From contig JAQVYC010000005.1 of NCBI GenBank assembly GCA_028708805.1, forward strand, positions 1 to 44,292: a stretch of 44,292 bases of DNA. Reading direction: 5' to 3'. The notes under the pieces were generated by a model. The model did not search any database. It was given only the letters and a program-made list of their open reading frames with translations, and was not told the origin of the DNA. Position numbers and translations under genes: made by a program. Source of the DNA: Clostridia bacterium (GTDB lineage Bacteria; Bacillota; Clostridia; Christensenellales; UBA1242). This document shows positions 8,262 to 16,765 of this stretch, piece by piece; position 1 is the stretch's first letter; each line of letters begins with the position of its first letter.

Positions 8262-10730
8262 TTAATCAGCCTTTCTCAGCTTGTTTTTGTTTCTTGAATG
8301 CATAAACATTTTATTAATAAATTTTTCCATTTTTGGCATAAGAATTAAATAAGGTATTGAGCAAGCTAATATTATTATTGAAACTAAGGCAACAGTACCG
8401 CTGAAAGTATACATTCCAAAGAATTCAGGGATTATTACAATTGCTAATGTAATGAAGAATAAGGCAAGGAACACGGCCATCGCACGAAGTGGGGTATAGG
8501 GATATGTTATTCTAAGCAGGTTTAATACGCCCGTGAAGGTTAGCATTAAAACGGTTAATGTTTCAACTTCTAATTGATTTATTACATTTAGTTTTTTAAG
8601 CACAATTACAACACCAACATTTATAAACATAAGTAACGCACTTGGTATTGCCTTTTTTAGCACAACGGGAATAAATGAGCCTTTTATTTTATCTCCATTC
8701 GGTTCTAGTGCCAAAATTAATGAAGGTAAGCCTATTACAAACATTTCAAGGAGTAATAATTGTACAGACTCGAAGGGATATGTAGTGTGCAAGACAATAA
8801 CAAAAAAGGCAATTAGAAAACTAAATAATGTTTTCATTAAAAATAAAGTTGATGATTTTTGAATGTTATTAACAACCTGTCGCCCTTCACGCACAACTGC
8901 TGGCAAAGAGGAAAATTTTGAATCCATTAACACTAAATTTGATATGTTTCTAGCAACATCACTCCCATCCGCCATTGCAACGCTACAATCGGCTTCTTTA
9001 AGAGCCAAAGTATCATTAACACCATCGCCTGTCATTGCAACAACATATCCTTTGTTTTTTAAAGCCTTAATAAGCGCATGTTTTTGTTCAGGTGAAACTC
9101 TGCCAAATATTGTAAATCGGTCTGCCATTTGAGAAATCTCTTGTAGTCCAACACCTTCTAAACTAACACAATGTTCGCTTCCTTCAACGCCAACTCTTTT
9201 CGCAATTGCACTAACGGTTGCGGCATTGTCTCCTGAAATAATTTTTATTTTAACATCGTTTTCTTTAAACCAATTTATTGTTTCAATTGCGTCTTCTCGA
9301 ATATGGTCTTCAATCGAAATAATTGCATAAGGTTTTAGCTTTTCATAAATTTTATTATCATCTTCAACAAACTCATCAGGGCAATAAGATAATAATAAAA
9401 CTCTCTGACTTTGTTCGGTTAAATCATTCATTTTATCATTTAAATCTTGGCCAATGTTTTTACTTACAAATTCTGGGGCACCTAAGAAAAAAGTTCCTAG
9501 GTTTTTAAAATAAACACCGCTATGTTTTCGTTCAGATGAAAACGGGATTGTTTTATCAGCTTCTAAAAACCCCGTGTTTCCGAAATGCTTAATAAGTGCC
9601 TGCGAAGTTTGATTGCCCGAAGGATGCGCTGCAAGATACGAAGCCATTATTTTATTGAATATAATTGTTTTGTCTACTTCGACATCATCTTCTTCATCCG
9701 ACTGACTTCTTTTTATCAGTTCTGGAAGCACTGGGACAATATCTTCCCAAATTTCAGTCGAGGTTACCTGCATTGTACCATCGGTGATTGTTCCTGTTTT
9801 GTCTAAGCATAAAACATTGGTCCGAGCAAGCATTTCTATACTGTAAAGATCTTGAACAAGCGTTTTCTTTTGTGAAAGTTTTACAACCCCCACTGCCAAA
9901 GCAATTGTAACAAGCAAAAACATACCAGCCGGAACCATTCCAGTTAATGCTCCGCAAGTCTTTGTTACAGTTATCACAAAGTTACTACTTGCAGTCATAT
10001 TGTTGAAATATAAAATAACTGCAATCGGAATTATGGCAATGCCTATATATTTAATAATTGTATTTAAGTCTTTGAACAAATCTGAGCTAGGGCTTTTAAA
10101 TTTTTTAGATTCCTTAGCAATGGTTTGTATATAACTATCATTCCCTATTTTATTAACTCTGGCATAACAAGTGCCGGCAACTACAAAACTTCCAGCAAGA
10201 AGCTCCTCACCTTCTCGCTTTTTTATAGCATTGGATTCCCCCGTTAATAAACTTTCGTTCATTTCCACATAACCACTAATTAAAATACTATCAGCGGGAA
10301 TCTGGTTTCCTACATTTAAAACAATTAAATCATCTAGAACTAGCCCCTCAGACAAGACCTTGGATGTAACCCCGTCCCGAATGACTTCTGTTTTGGGTGC
10401 AGTTACAAGTGAAAGTTTTTCAACAATTCTTTTTGCTTTGCACTCTTGATAAATTGCAATTAAAGTGTTTAATAGAATTACAACAACAAACAATAAGTTA
10501 TTATAAGAACCAACATAAATATAAGCAAAAATAATAATAGCCCAAATTAAATTGAAATATGTGAATGTATTTTGAATGATAATTCCTAGATAACTTTTAG
10601 ATGATTTTATTTTGCTTTTATTAATTAATTTTTCTTTTTTTCTTCTAGAAACTTGGTCTAGTGTCAATCCGTTGACTATATCCGTTTCAAATCTTTGAAT
10701 CGCAATTGATTTATTTTTCTCTTTTTTCAA
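8262..10730 (-). CDS. Cation-translocating P-type ATPase, CtpE-like (822 aa)
   Basis: This membrane pump uses ATP through an aspartyl-phosphate intermediate. Visible elements are the actuator TGES (163-166), the TM4 motif GMVPAGM (264-270), the phosphorylation motif DKTGT (Asp310), and the P-domain MTGDGVNDTLALKEADCSVAMADGSD region. About eight to ten membrane segments are present. The N-terminal GLT..QVSRR start and the GMVPAGM motif match the CtpE-like HAD-IC group, implicated in calcium import in mycobacteria. There are no heavy-metal domains (no CxxC or CPC), so Ca or another hard cation is more likely than copper. The start is TTG, with AGGAG eight bases upstream. Confidence 0.9.
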   Translation of the reverse strand: MKKEKNKSIAIQRFETDIVNGLTLDQVSRRKKEKLINKSKIKSSKSYLGIIIQNTFTYFNLIWAIIIFAYIYVGSYNNLLFVVVILLNTLIAIYQECKAKRIVEKLSLVTAPKTEVIRDGVTSKVLSEGLVLDDLIVLNVGNQIPADSILISGYVEMNESLLTGESNAIKKREGEELLAGSFVVAGTCYARVNKIGNDSYIQTIAKESKKFKSPSSDLFKDLNTIIKYIGIAIIPIAVILYFNNMTASSNFVITVTKTCGALTGMVPAGMFLLVTIALAVGVVKLSQKKTLVQDLYSIEMLARTNVLCLDKTGTITDGTMQVTSTEIWEDIVPVLPELIKRSQSDEEDDVEVDKTIIFNKIMASYLAAHPSGNQTSQALIKHFGNTGFLEADKTIPFSSERKHSGVYFKNLGTFFLGAPEFVSKNIGQDLNDKMNDLTEQSQRVLLLSYCPDEFVEDDNKIYEKLKPYAIISIEDHIREDAIETINWFKENDVKIKIISGDNAATVSAIAKRVGVEGSEHCVSLEGVGLQEISQMADRFTIFGRVSPEQKHALIKALKNKGYVVAMTGDGVNDTLALKEADCSVAMADGSDVARNISNLVLMDSKFSSLPAVVREGRQVVNNIQKSSTLFLMKTLFSFLIAFFVIVLHTTYPFESVQLLLLEMFVIGLPSLILALEPNGDKIKGSFIPVVLKKAIPSALLMFINVGVVIVLKKLNVINQLEVETLTVLMLTFTGVLNLLRITYPYTPLRAMAVFLALFFITLAIVIIPEFFGMYTFSGTVALVSIIILACSIPYLILMPKMEKFINKMFMHSRNKNKLRKAD

Positions 10731-10754
10731 GTAATATGCTCCTAAATTCTGAAT

Positions 10755-10783
10755 ATTATCTCACAAGCCATAAAAAAAGTCAA
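10755..10783 (-). promoter_or_regulatory. Promoter of the P-type ATPase gene
   Basis: On the minus strand TTGACT (10778-10783), a 17-bp spacer and GATAAT (10755-10760) precede the TTG start by 24 bases. AGGAG lies between promoter and start. Confidence 0.7.
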
Positions 10784-10930
10784 TTAATAGAGTTAGTTTC
10801 TCTAAAAAACAACAAAATATATTATATTTTATTTTGCTTAATTTTGTTATTTTTTTAACCAGAATTCCAGCCGATATAACAAGACTATTAAAACGAAATT
10901 TTTATTTTTTAAATATACATTTGGTTTTAT

Positions 10931-10959
10931 TTGACATTGTTTCGAAAAAAATTTAAACT
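10931..10959 (+). promoter_or_regulatory. Promoter of the dCMP deaminase gene
   Basis: TTGACA (10931-10936), 17 bp, then TAAACT (10954-10959). AAGGAG at 10980-10985 and the ATG at 10992 follow. The -35 is perfect and the -10 matches four of six bases. Confidence 0.6.
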
Positions 10960-10991
10960 AGATTATAAATAACATTTTTAAGGAGATTAAT

Positions 10992-11492
10992 ATGCCAAAA
11001 AGAAAAGATTACATATCTTGGGATGAATATTTTATGGGGGTTGCATTGCTTGCCTCTAAAAGAAGTAAAGACCCTACCACTCAGGTAGGCTGTTGCATTG
11101 TGTCATCCGACAATATAATAATTTCGGTTGGATATAATGGCTTTCCAAAAAACTGTAACGATGATGAATATCCTTGGGAAAGAACAGGTGAATCTATTAA
11201 AGACACAAAATACCCATATGTTGTACATGCCGAATTAAATGCAATCTTAAATGCTGGCGGTCGCTCACTTAAAGACTGTAAACTTTACAGTGGTTTGTTC
11301 CCATGCAATGAATGCACAAAGGCAATAATTCAAAGCGGTATAAAAGAAATTTTTTATTTAAGTGATAAATATGCTGATAGTGAATTTTACCAAATTTCAA
11401 AAAGAATGCTCAGTTCCGCCGGAGTAAAATTTATTCAAATGAAACCCGCTGTTAAAAACATAACATTAAACTTTGATTCTGAAACTATATAA
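10992..11492 (+). CDS. Deoxycytidylate (dCMP) deaminase
   Basis: This zinc enzyme converts dCMP to dUMP, feeding thymidylate synthesis. The cytidine-deaminase fold motifs are complete: His79-Ala-Glu81 (VHAELNAI) and PCNEC (104-108), which bind zinc and supply the catalytic Glu. The N-terminal SWDEYFMGVALLASKRSKDPTTQVG stretch and the YNGFP motif are typical of ComEB/dCMP deaminases, and length (166 aa) is normal. It has its own promoter and a perfect AAGGAG. No competence genes are adjacent, so the comEB name is not used. Confidence 0.93.
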   Translation: MPKRKDYISWDEYFMGVALLASKRSKDPTTQVGCCIVSSDNIIISVGYNGFPKNCNDDEYPWERTGESIKDTKYPYVVHAELNAILNAGGRSLKDCKLYSGLFPCNECTKAIIQSGIKEIFYLSDKYADSEFYQISKRMLSSAGVKFIQMKPAVKNITLNFDSETI

Positions 11493-11564
11493 TAAAAAAT
11501 GCCTTCTAAGAAAGCATTAAGTATTTGTTTAATTTGCATATTCTAAAAATATTTTTATTTTTTA

Positions 11565-12672
11565 TTAAATTGATACTGAATATAAAGTTAAATAATTTAA
11601 AATAAAGTTTTCTATTTCGCCGTTCATAACAGAGGTTATATCAGATGTTTCATAACCTGTGCGGTGATCCTTTACCATTGTGTATGGCTGAAAAACATAG
11701 GAACGAATTTGACTTCCCCATTCTATTCTTTTTATGTCGCCACGAATTTTTAAAAGCTTTTGTTCTTCTTCCCGCTCTTGCAGTTCTGCAAGTTTGCCAT
11801 ATAGCAATTTCATTGCTGTTTCTTTGTTCTTAATTTGAGACCGTTCGTTTTGGCAAGAAACAACAATTCCGCTTTTTAAATGCGTTATTCGAATTGCACT
11901 GTCAGTTTTATTTACATGTTGTCCACCTGCTCCACTAGAACGGAAAGTGTCTATCCGTAAGTCTTCCGACTTGATTTGAATTTCAGGAGCATCATCTAAA
12001 CTAGGCATAACTTCTACCGAAGCAAAACTTGTATGGCGGCGGGCGTTAGAATCAAACGGCGAAATCCTGACAAGCCTATGAACACCTTTTTCAGGTTTTA
12101 GATAACCATAAGCATTTTCACCGTCAATTAAAAATGTAATGCTTTTTATACCAGCTTCTTCTCCGCTTAACATATCCAGCACAGTTAATTTATATCCTTT
12201 CTTTTCGGCATACATTGAATACATTCTGAAAAGCATTTGATTCCAGTCTTGCGCCTCAGTTCCTCCTGCTCCTGCGTGAAGTGTTAAAATTGCACTTTTA
12301 GAATCAAATTTTCCGTTTAATAGTGTTTGAATTTTAACTTCATAAAGTAACTCTGATAGGCTTGCTAGACTTCTATCAAATTCCTCTAAAAGAAAATTAT
12401 CTTCATTTTGTTCAAGTAATTCAATACAAGCATCGCAATCGTTAATTTTATTTTGTACACTTTCAAGCAGGTTTAATTTTTCTAAAGCTATTTTTAATTT
12501 TCTGCCATTATCTTTAATTCCGCCAACATCTGCATAATTATTTAGGTCGGCTTCAAATTCACGGCACTCTTTAACAATTTGGTTTAATTCTGCCTCGTCA
12601 AAGACAACCTCGTAAAAATTTAAAGTTCTCTTTTATTTGGTCTAATTTTTGTTTTTGATTTTCTAATATCAT
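11565..12672 (-). CDS. prfB: Peptide chain release factor 2, made by programmed +1 frameshift
   Basis: RF2 reads UAA and UGA and triggers peptide release on the ribosome. The ATG at 12672-12670 follows AAAAGGATAAGAT. The first 24 codons (12672-12601) end with CTT, directly before an in-frame TGA at 12600-12598. Slipping one base forward reads GAC (12599-12597) and continues without stops to 11565, giving a 368-aa protein of normal RF2 size. The release motif GGQ falls at ~249-251 and the stop-codon reading SPF at ~204-206. A frame search without the shift shows only the C-terminal part. This intact autoregulatory site also argues that UGA is a true stop codon in this organism. Confidence 0.95.
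12597..12612 (-). promoter_or_regulatory. prfB programmed +1 frameshift site
   Basis: Minus-strand reading is CGA GGT TGT CTT TGA C. CTT is the slip codon, TGA the RF2-dependent stop, and GAGGT upstream is the internal Shine-Dalgarno-like stimulator. It matches the classical prfB site (SD-like, then CUU UGA C). Low RF2 slows termination and favours the shift. Confidence 0.95.
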
Positions 12673-12778
12673 ATCTTATCCTTTTCATATTCTTGATTTT
12701 TATAACCGTTTTCATCTTATTTTTTTATTATATAGTATATTTAATTTGAAAGATATTGCTTTGTTGGAAATTAAACTT

Positions 12779-12794
12779 ACATTATATATAATGT
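12779..12794. repeat. 16-bp perfect palindrome after the PurZ-like gene
   Basis: ACATTATATATAATGT is self-complementary over 16 bases. It sits immediately beyond the stop codon of the leftward gene at 12796 and has no T-run on that side. It could be a weak transcript end or a protein-binding site. Confidence 0.35.
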
Positions 12795-12795
12795 T

Positions 12796-14085
12796 TTAAG
12801 TTCTTTCTAAGGCATTTTTTACATTGTCTATTGAGTGACATATAAATGGAGCATTATAATGTGCGTATTTTATTTCATTTGGAACTTTATTGTAATTTAT
12901 ATAACTATCTTCTTTTTCTCCCGTGCCTATTAGAGAAACATTTGTTTTGTATTTTTCTTCTAAAATTTGAGCAATTTGAGCTATCTCGCAAAATGCCGAC
13001 ATCTCATTACTTGCTTTTATAAACATTTCTTCATTGAAAACTTTTCCGTTCCAAATGTTGTAAGATTTTATTAAATTATTATTATTTAAATCTTTTCCAT
13101 AATAATTTATATATTGAGCAAAGTTCAAAATTATATCATTTGGCATTGTGTGGCATATTGCTGATTTTAATCGTGTATCGTTAAATTCGAAAACTCTTCT
13201 AATCTTTTTAGTGATTGTGGTTTTCTCTAACATTTCTAAGTTTTGTTTCGCAAAACACCTGTTGGCAATTTCCTGCCAAGCTAATTCTCTGCTCCCAGCA
13301 TAATCTCCGCTGGATATCTCTCCAAGATTTGTGTCATTAGATATACGAATAGGGTAAGGACGAATTATCATATGCTTTTTAACTTTATTTCCATAAAGTA
13401 AAGGAGCTAAGCCAATTCGGCTCATAAAGTAGGCTGGGTCACAAGGTCTGCTGGTTACATGTTGCTGGTCTATGCCGAAGTCTATATCCAAATCGAAGCC
13501 TTGACTCATTTCACACAAAATATTTGTGTTTTGATTAAATTCCCCCGTGGCAGTTAATAAGTTTAAGAAAAAAGAGTTATCTATTATTTCAATTTTATTT
13601 TGAATTTCGCCGAAATTAAATTCATTTGCATGACAACCTTTGGCTCTTAAAATTTTGTCACACCTTGCCGCTCCTGCCCCTTTAAATGTGCTACCATTTC
13701 TAAGAAGTGCAATTTCTATTTCTTTATGTTTCGGTTTGACAATTCCTGCGTTTTGGTGAATATAAATTTTTCTGTTTCCAATTAAATCAGAATAAATTTT
13801 TATTTCTTTTTTTAAAATTTCTGGGTCAATAATTGCATCAGGACCAACTACAAGATATTTTACATTAGGGCTTACAACGGCAATAGGTAAATGAGTTGTA
13901 ACAACTCTTCTGCCATTGTTAAAAACAAAAGAATGTCCTGCATTTGGCATATTTTGGTTTATAGCAATATCCACCTTACTTTTTCGTGCAAAAGTGCCTA
14001 CAAACTTACCTTTACCACAAGAGCCTGCTTGTCCATCGTAAAAAACATCAACTTTTCCATTAAATTTAATAAGAGAATTTTTCAT
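12796..14085 (-). CDS. Divergent adenylosuccinate synthetase homologue, PurZ-like (429 aa)
   Basis: The protein belongs to the PurA superfamily of GTP/ATP-dependent ligases that join aspartate to a purine nucleotide. The phosphate loop reads GQAGSCGKGK (18-27), where PurA has GQWGDEGKGK, so the catalytic Asp is Ser22. The other catalytic residue is kept as His51 in MPNAGHS. Further PurA/PurZ-type motifs are GSTFKGAGAA (131-140), EMSQG (192-196), TSRPCDPAYF (211-220) and RPYPIR (242-247). Ser at the Asp position and the NMPNAGH, TSR-C-PA-F and PIR motifs recall phage PurZ, which makes the 2-aminoadenine precursor from dGMP; that comparison is from memory. A canonical role in AMP synthesis is less likely. 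No Shine-Dalgarno precedes the ATG. Confidence 0.75.
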   Translation of the reverse strand: MKNSLIKFNGKVDVFYDGQAGSCGKGKFVGTFARKSKVDIAINQNMPNAGHSFVFNNGRRVVTTHLPIAVVSPNVKYLVVGPDAIIDPEILKKEIKIYSDLIGNRKIYIHQNAGIVKPKHKEIEIALLRNGSTFKGAGAARCDKILRAKGCHANEFNFGEIQNKIEIIDNSFFLNLLTATGEFNQNTNILCEMSQGFDLDIDFGIDQQHVTSRPCDPAYFMSRIGLAPLLYGNKVKKHMIIRPYPIRISNDTNLGEISSGDYAGSRELAWQEIANRCFAKQNLEMLEKTTITKKIRRVFEFNDTRLKSAICHTMPNDIILNFAQYINYYGKDLNNNNLIKSYNIWNGKVFNEEMFIKASNEMSAFCEIAQIAQILEEKYKTNVSLIGTGEKEDSYINYNKVPNEIKYAHYNAPFICHSIDNVKNALERT

Positions 14086-14091
14086 TGCTAA

Positions 14092-14120
14092 ATTATACTA
14101 CAAAAACAAATCAAATACAA
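14092..14120 (-). promoter_or_regulatory. Promoter placed directly at the PurZ-like gene start (leaderless)
   Basis: On the minus strand TTGTAT (14115-14120), 17 bp and a perfect TATAAT (14092-14097) are followed by six bases and then the ATG. The A of the start codon is at the expected +1 position. Confidence 0.65.
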
Positions 14121-14144
14121 TATCCACTTTGCTCAGACTCTGTT

Positions 14145-14528
14145 CTAAGACAATGATAATCCCATATTTGCACTTGTCAAACTTGTTTTTGTCTGTTGCT
14201 TTCTTTGCTCGCAATAACTTATAATTGCATATTTTTTATTTAAAAAACTTAATTCCTTTTGAATTTCTTCCTTTTTTAACATTTGTAAGTCGGATTCAAT
14301 TACATTTTGAAGCTCAAACATTCTAAGTTGTTTTAAATAGATTGTTAATACTTTGTTAAAGTTTTGTTTAAATTTTGGAATGCTCTCTTTCATTAAAGAG
14401 AATATTATTCCTCTGTATTCCTCATACGACATTGTTAAATAATTTGTTTTTTCGTTACTTTTTACATACTTGATAAATTCGGCAAATTCTTCTTCTTTTA
14501 ATAAATTATCTAATTGAGATGTTATCAT
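14145..14528 (-). CDS. Unknown small protein, paralogue of the gene at 16210 (127 aa)
   Basis: I recognise no known family. It is rich in Lys, Glu, Leu and Tyr and is probably all-helical. It aligns along its length with the 128-aa protein at 16210-16596: shared DNLL near the start, YxKSNxKT, MSxxEY, a central YLK, LKKxEI, FLNKxY, IS, ExR and a terminal MxLS or MSLS end. The start ATG follows GAAGGT. It lies downstream of, and on the opposite strand to, gpmI, with its twin on the other side. No signal peptide or membrane segment is present, so it is likely cytosolic. Confidence 0.75.
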   Translation of the reverse strand: MITSQLDNLLKEEEFAEFIKYVKSNEKTNYLTMSYEEYRGIIFSLMKESIPKFKQNFNKVLTIYLKQLRMFELQNVIESDLQMLKKEEIQKELSFLNKKYAIISYCEQRKQQTKTSLTSANMGLSLS

Positions 14529-14635
14529 TTTTATTACCTTCTTTTATTTTTTTGCATATGTTTTGCTTTTTATTGTTTATATTATAACATTTTTTCTTTT
14601 CGTTGTGAAGACTGTTTCTCGTTTTTGTTTTTTAA

Positions 14636-14664
14636 TTGCTTTTTATATTTAATATTGTTATTAT
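14636..14664 (+). promoter_or_regulatory. Promoter placed directly at the gpmI start (leaderless)
   Basis: TTGCTT (14636-14641), 17 bp and TATTAT (14659-14664) are followed by six bases and the ATG at 14671. No Shine-Dalgarno sequence exists upstream of the start. Confidence 0.55.
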
Positions 14665-14670
14665 TTTTAC

Positions 14671-16182
14671 ATGGTTACATTAATTATTTTAGATGGCTTC
14701 GGGCATCGAGAAGAAACAAAAGGGAATGCAATTAAACTTGCAAGTACACCTTTTTTAGATAAATTAAAGGCAAGATATCCGAATATGCTTTTACAAGCTA
14801 GCGGGTCGGCTGTTGGGCTGTCCGAAAATCAAATGGGAAACAGTGAAGTTGGGCATTTGACAATTGGCAGTGGTCGGATTTTATTACAGGATTTAGAAAA
14901 AATAAATAATGAAATTGAAAACGGAGAATTTTTTAAAAATAAAGAACTCAATAAATCAATGCAGTTTGTGAAATATACTGGTGGTGCTGTTCATTTAATT
15001 GGATTGTTATCTAATGGTGGAGTGCATTCGCACATAAACCATTTAAAAGCTCTTATAGATTTAGCACAAAAAAACTGTGTTGATAAAGTTTATATTCACG
15101 CAATTACCGACGGAAGAGATACTTTGTTTAACAGCGGGCTTGATTTTCTTAACGAAATTGAAGATTATTGCAAAGATAAAAATGCAGAAGTTGCAAGCAT
15201 ATGCGGGCGATTTTATGCAATGGATAGAGAACAACGGTTTGAATTGACAATGAAAGCTTATGATATGCTAGCATTAGGGAAATCCGACCATTATTTTCAA
15301 AATGCAAAAGATGCTATTCAGGCAAGTTATTCTAGAAAAATATACGACGAATTTATAGAGCCTAGTATAATAGGCAAGCCGAAAACTATAAACAGTGGGG
15401 ATTCAGTTGTGTTTTTCAATTTTCGCTCAGATAGGGCAAGGCAGTTAACGCAAGCAATTTCTGAGCCAACTTATTCAAACTTTCCCGTTAAAAAATTAAA
15501 CAATGTTTATATTGTTACAATGTCGGAATATTCCGAAGATTTAAAAAATGTTTCTTCGGCTTATTTACCTGAAAAAACAAAAAACACACTTTCTGAAATC
15601 ATTTCACAAAACGACAAAAAGCAATTTCATATAGCGGAAACAACAAAATATGCACATGTTACTTTCTTTTTTAATGGGGGTAAAGAAACGCCTTTTAAAA
15701 ACGAAGATCGTAATTTAATCCCGACCTTGGCTGATACTGATTATACTAAAAACCCTAAAATGAAAGCTATTGAAATAACCGAAACCACTATGAATGCAAT
15801 TGCTGATTTAAAATATGATTTTATTTTAGTAAACTTTTCTAATGCCGATATGTTAGGGCATACAGCCAACATTGAAGCCACTAAGGAGGCAATAACTTGC
15901 GTTGACAAATGCGCTTATGCACTTGCTATGGCAACACTTATGGTCGGGGGAGATTGTATTATAACCGCAGACCACGGCAATGCCGAAATGTTGCTAGATG
16001 AAAATAATAACCCTCACACTTCGCACACAACAAGCCTTGTTCCGTTTATTTTAATAACTCCTGATGAGAAAAAATATAAACTACAAAAAACTGGCGGGCT
16101 TTCAAATATTGCTTCTACCGTGTTGAAACTTCTGGATATACCAAAGCCTTTTGAAATGGACAATTCTTTAATACTTGATTAG
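14671..16182 (+). CDS. gpmI: 2,3-bisphosphoglycerate-independent phosphoglycerate mutase
   Basis: This manganese enzyme of the alkaline-phosphatase superfamily interconverts 3- and 2-phosphoglycerate in glycolysis. The N-terminal LDGFG (Asp8) and GNSEVGH with the phosphorylated Ser58 are present. The domain-linking substrate motifs HAITDGRDT, FYAMDREQR, FFNFRSDRAR and the late metal site NFSNADMLGHT plus TADHGNAE complete the set. Length (503 aa) is normal. The ATG is the only sensible start because LIILDGFG begins at residue 4, yet it has no ribosome-binding site; a promoter ends six bases before it. Two paralogous unknown genes flank it on the opposite strand. Confidence 0.96.
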   Translation: MVTLIILDGFGHREETKGNAIKLASTPFLDKLKARYPNMLLQASGSAVGLSENQMGNSEVGHLTIGSGRILLQDLEKINNEIENGEFFKNKELNKSMQFVKYTGGAVHLIGLLSNGGVHSHINHLKALIDLAQKNCVDKVYIHAITDGRDTLFNSGLDFLNEIEDYCKDKNAEVASICGRFYAMDREQRFELTMKAYDMLALGKSDHYFQNAKDAIQASYSRKIYDEFIEPSIIGKPKTINSGDSVVFFNFRSDRARQLTQAISEPTYSNFPVKKLNNVYIVTMSEYSEDLKNVSSAYLPEKTKNTLSEIISQNDKKQFHIAETTKYAHVTFFFNGGKETPFKNEDRNLIPTLADTDYTKNPKMKAIEITETTMNAIADLKYDFILVNFSNADMLGHTANIEATKEAITCVDKCAYALAMATLMVGGDCIITADHGNAEMLLDENNNPHTSHTTSLVPFILITPDEKKYKLQKTGGLSNIASTVLKLLDIPKPFEMDNSLILD

Positions 16183-16209
16183 TTGCCATAATATTAAATA
16201 AAAACAAAT

Positions 16210-16596
16210 TCAAGACAACGACATTTCTTGATTTTGATTTGTTTGTTTGGGTTTTAAATGTTTTTCTCTTAGTTCGTAAAAACTTATAACAACATAATAT
16301 TTATTAAGAAAGCCAATTTGCCGAGCAATCTCGGCTTTTTTTAAAATATTAAAATTAGTTTCATTTAAATCTTGACTAGTCATATTATTAATTTCTTTTA
16401 AATAACAGTGCAATTGTTTTTTTAGGTTTTCTTTATATATTGATATATTTTTATTTATTAAACTTTTAATAAAGCTTTCATATTCACAGCAGGACATTTC
16501 AATATGTTCAGTTTTTTTATTGCTTTTTATATAAGCATTAAATTTATTATACTCATCCTTGCCTAGTAAGTTATCTATTTTAAACCTAGTATTCAT
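16210..16596 (-). CDS. Unknown small protein, paralogue of the gene at 14145 (128 aa)
   Basis: This is a Lys/Asn/Glu-rich, probably helical protein with no family I recognise. It is the diverged twin of the gene at 14145: IDNLLGKDEY, YIKSNKKT, MSCCEYE, YLKEIN, ILKKAEIARQ, FLNKYYV and the MSLS C-terminus all have counterparts there. The start ATG follows GAGGAG, a stronger site than its twin has. Being convergent with gpmI, its 3' end lies 27 bases from the gpmI stop. Duplication followed by drift around gpmI is the simplest reading. Confidence 0.75.
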   Translation of the reverse strand: MNTRFKIDNLLGKDEYNKFNAYIKSNKKTEHIEMSCCEYESFIKSLINKNISIYKENLKKQLHCYLKEINNMTSQDLNETNFNILKKAEIARQIGFLNKYYVVISFYELREKHLKPKQTNQNQEMSLS

Positions 16597-16765
16597 TTTA
16601 ATCTCCTCAAAACTAACTTTGGATTTGAGAAAATTATAACACTGTTTAATTTAGCTTTTAAATATATAATATCTATTTTTTATTTGTATTTTGTTTTTAT
16701 TTGTAGCTAATTACTATTTTTTGTAACATTTATTATTTTATCTAACTTTTAGATGCTTTTAATTC

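Noticed and set aside
11498..11518. Terminator after the dCMP deaminase gene
   Set aside because: AATGC/GCATT is only a 5-bp stem with a poorly paired interior, and no T-run follows.
11565..12236. Truncated release factor pseudogene
   Set aside because: The upstream frame continues to a classical +1 frameshift site and a good start, giving full-length RF2.
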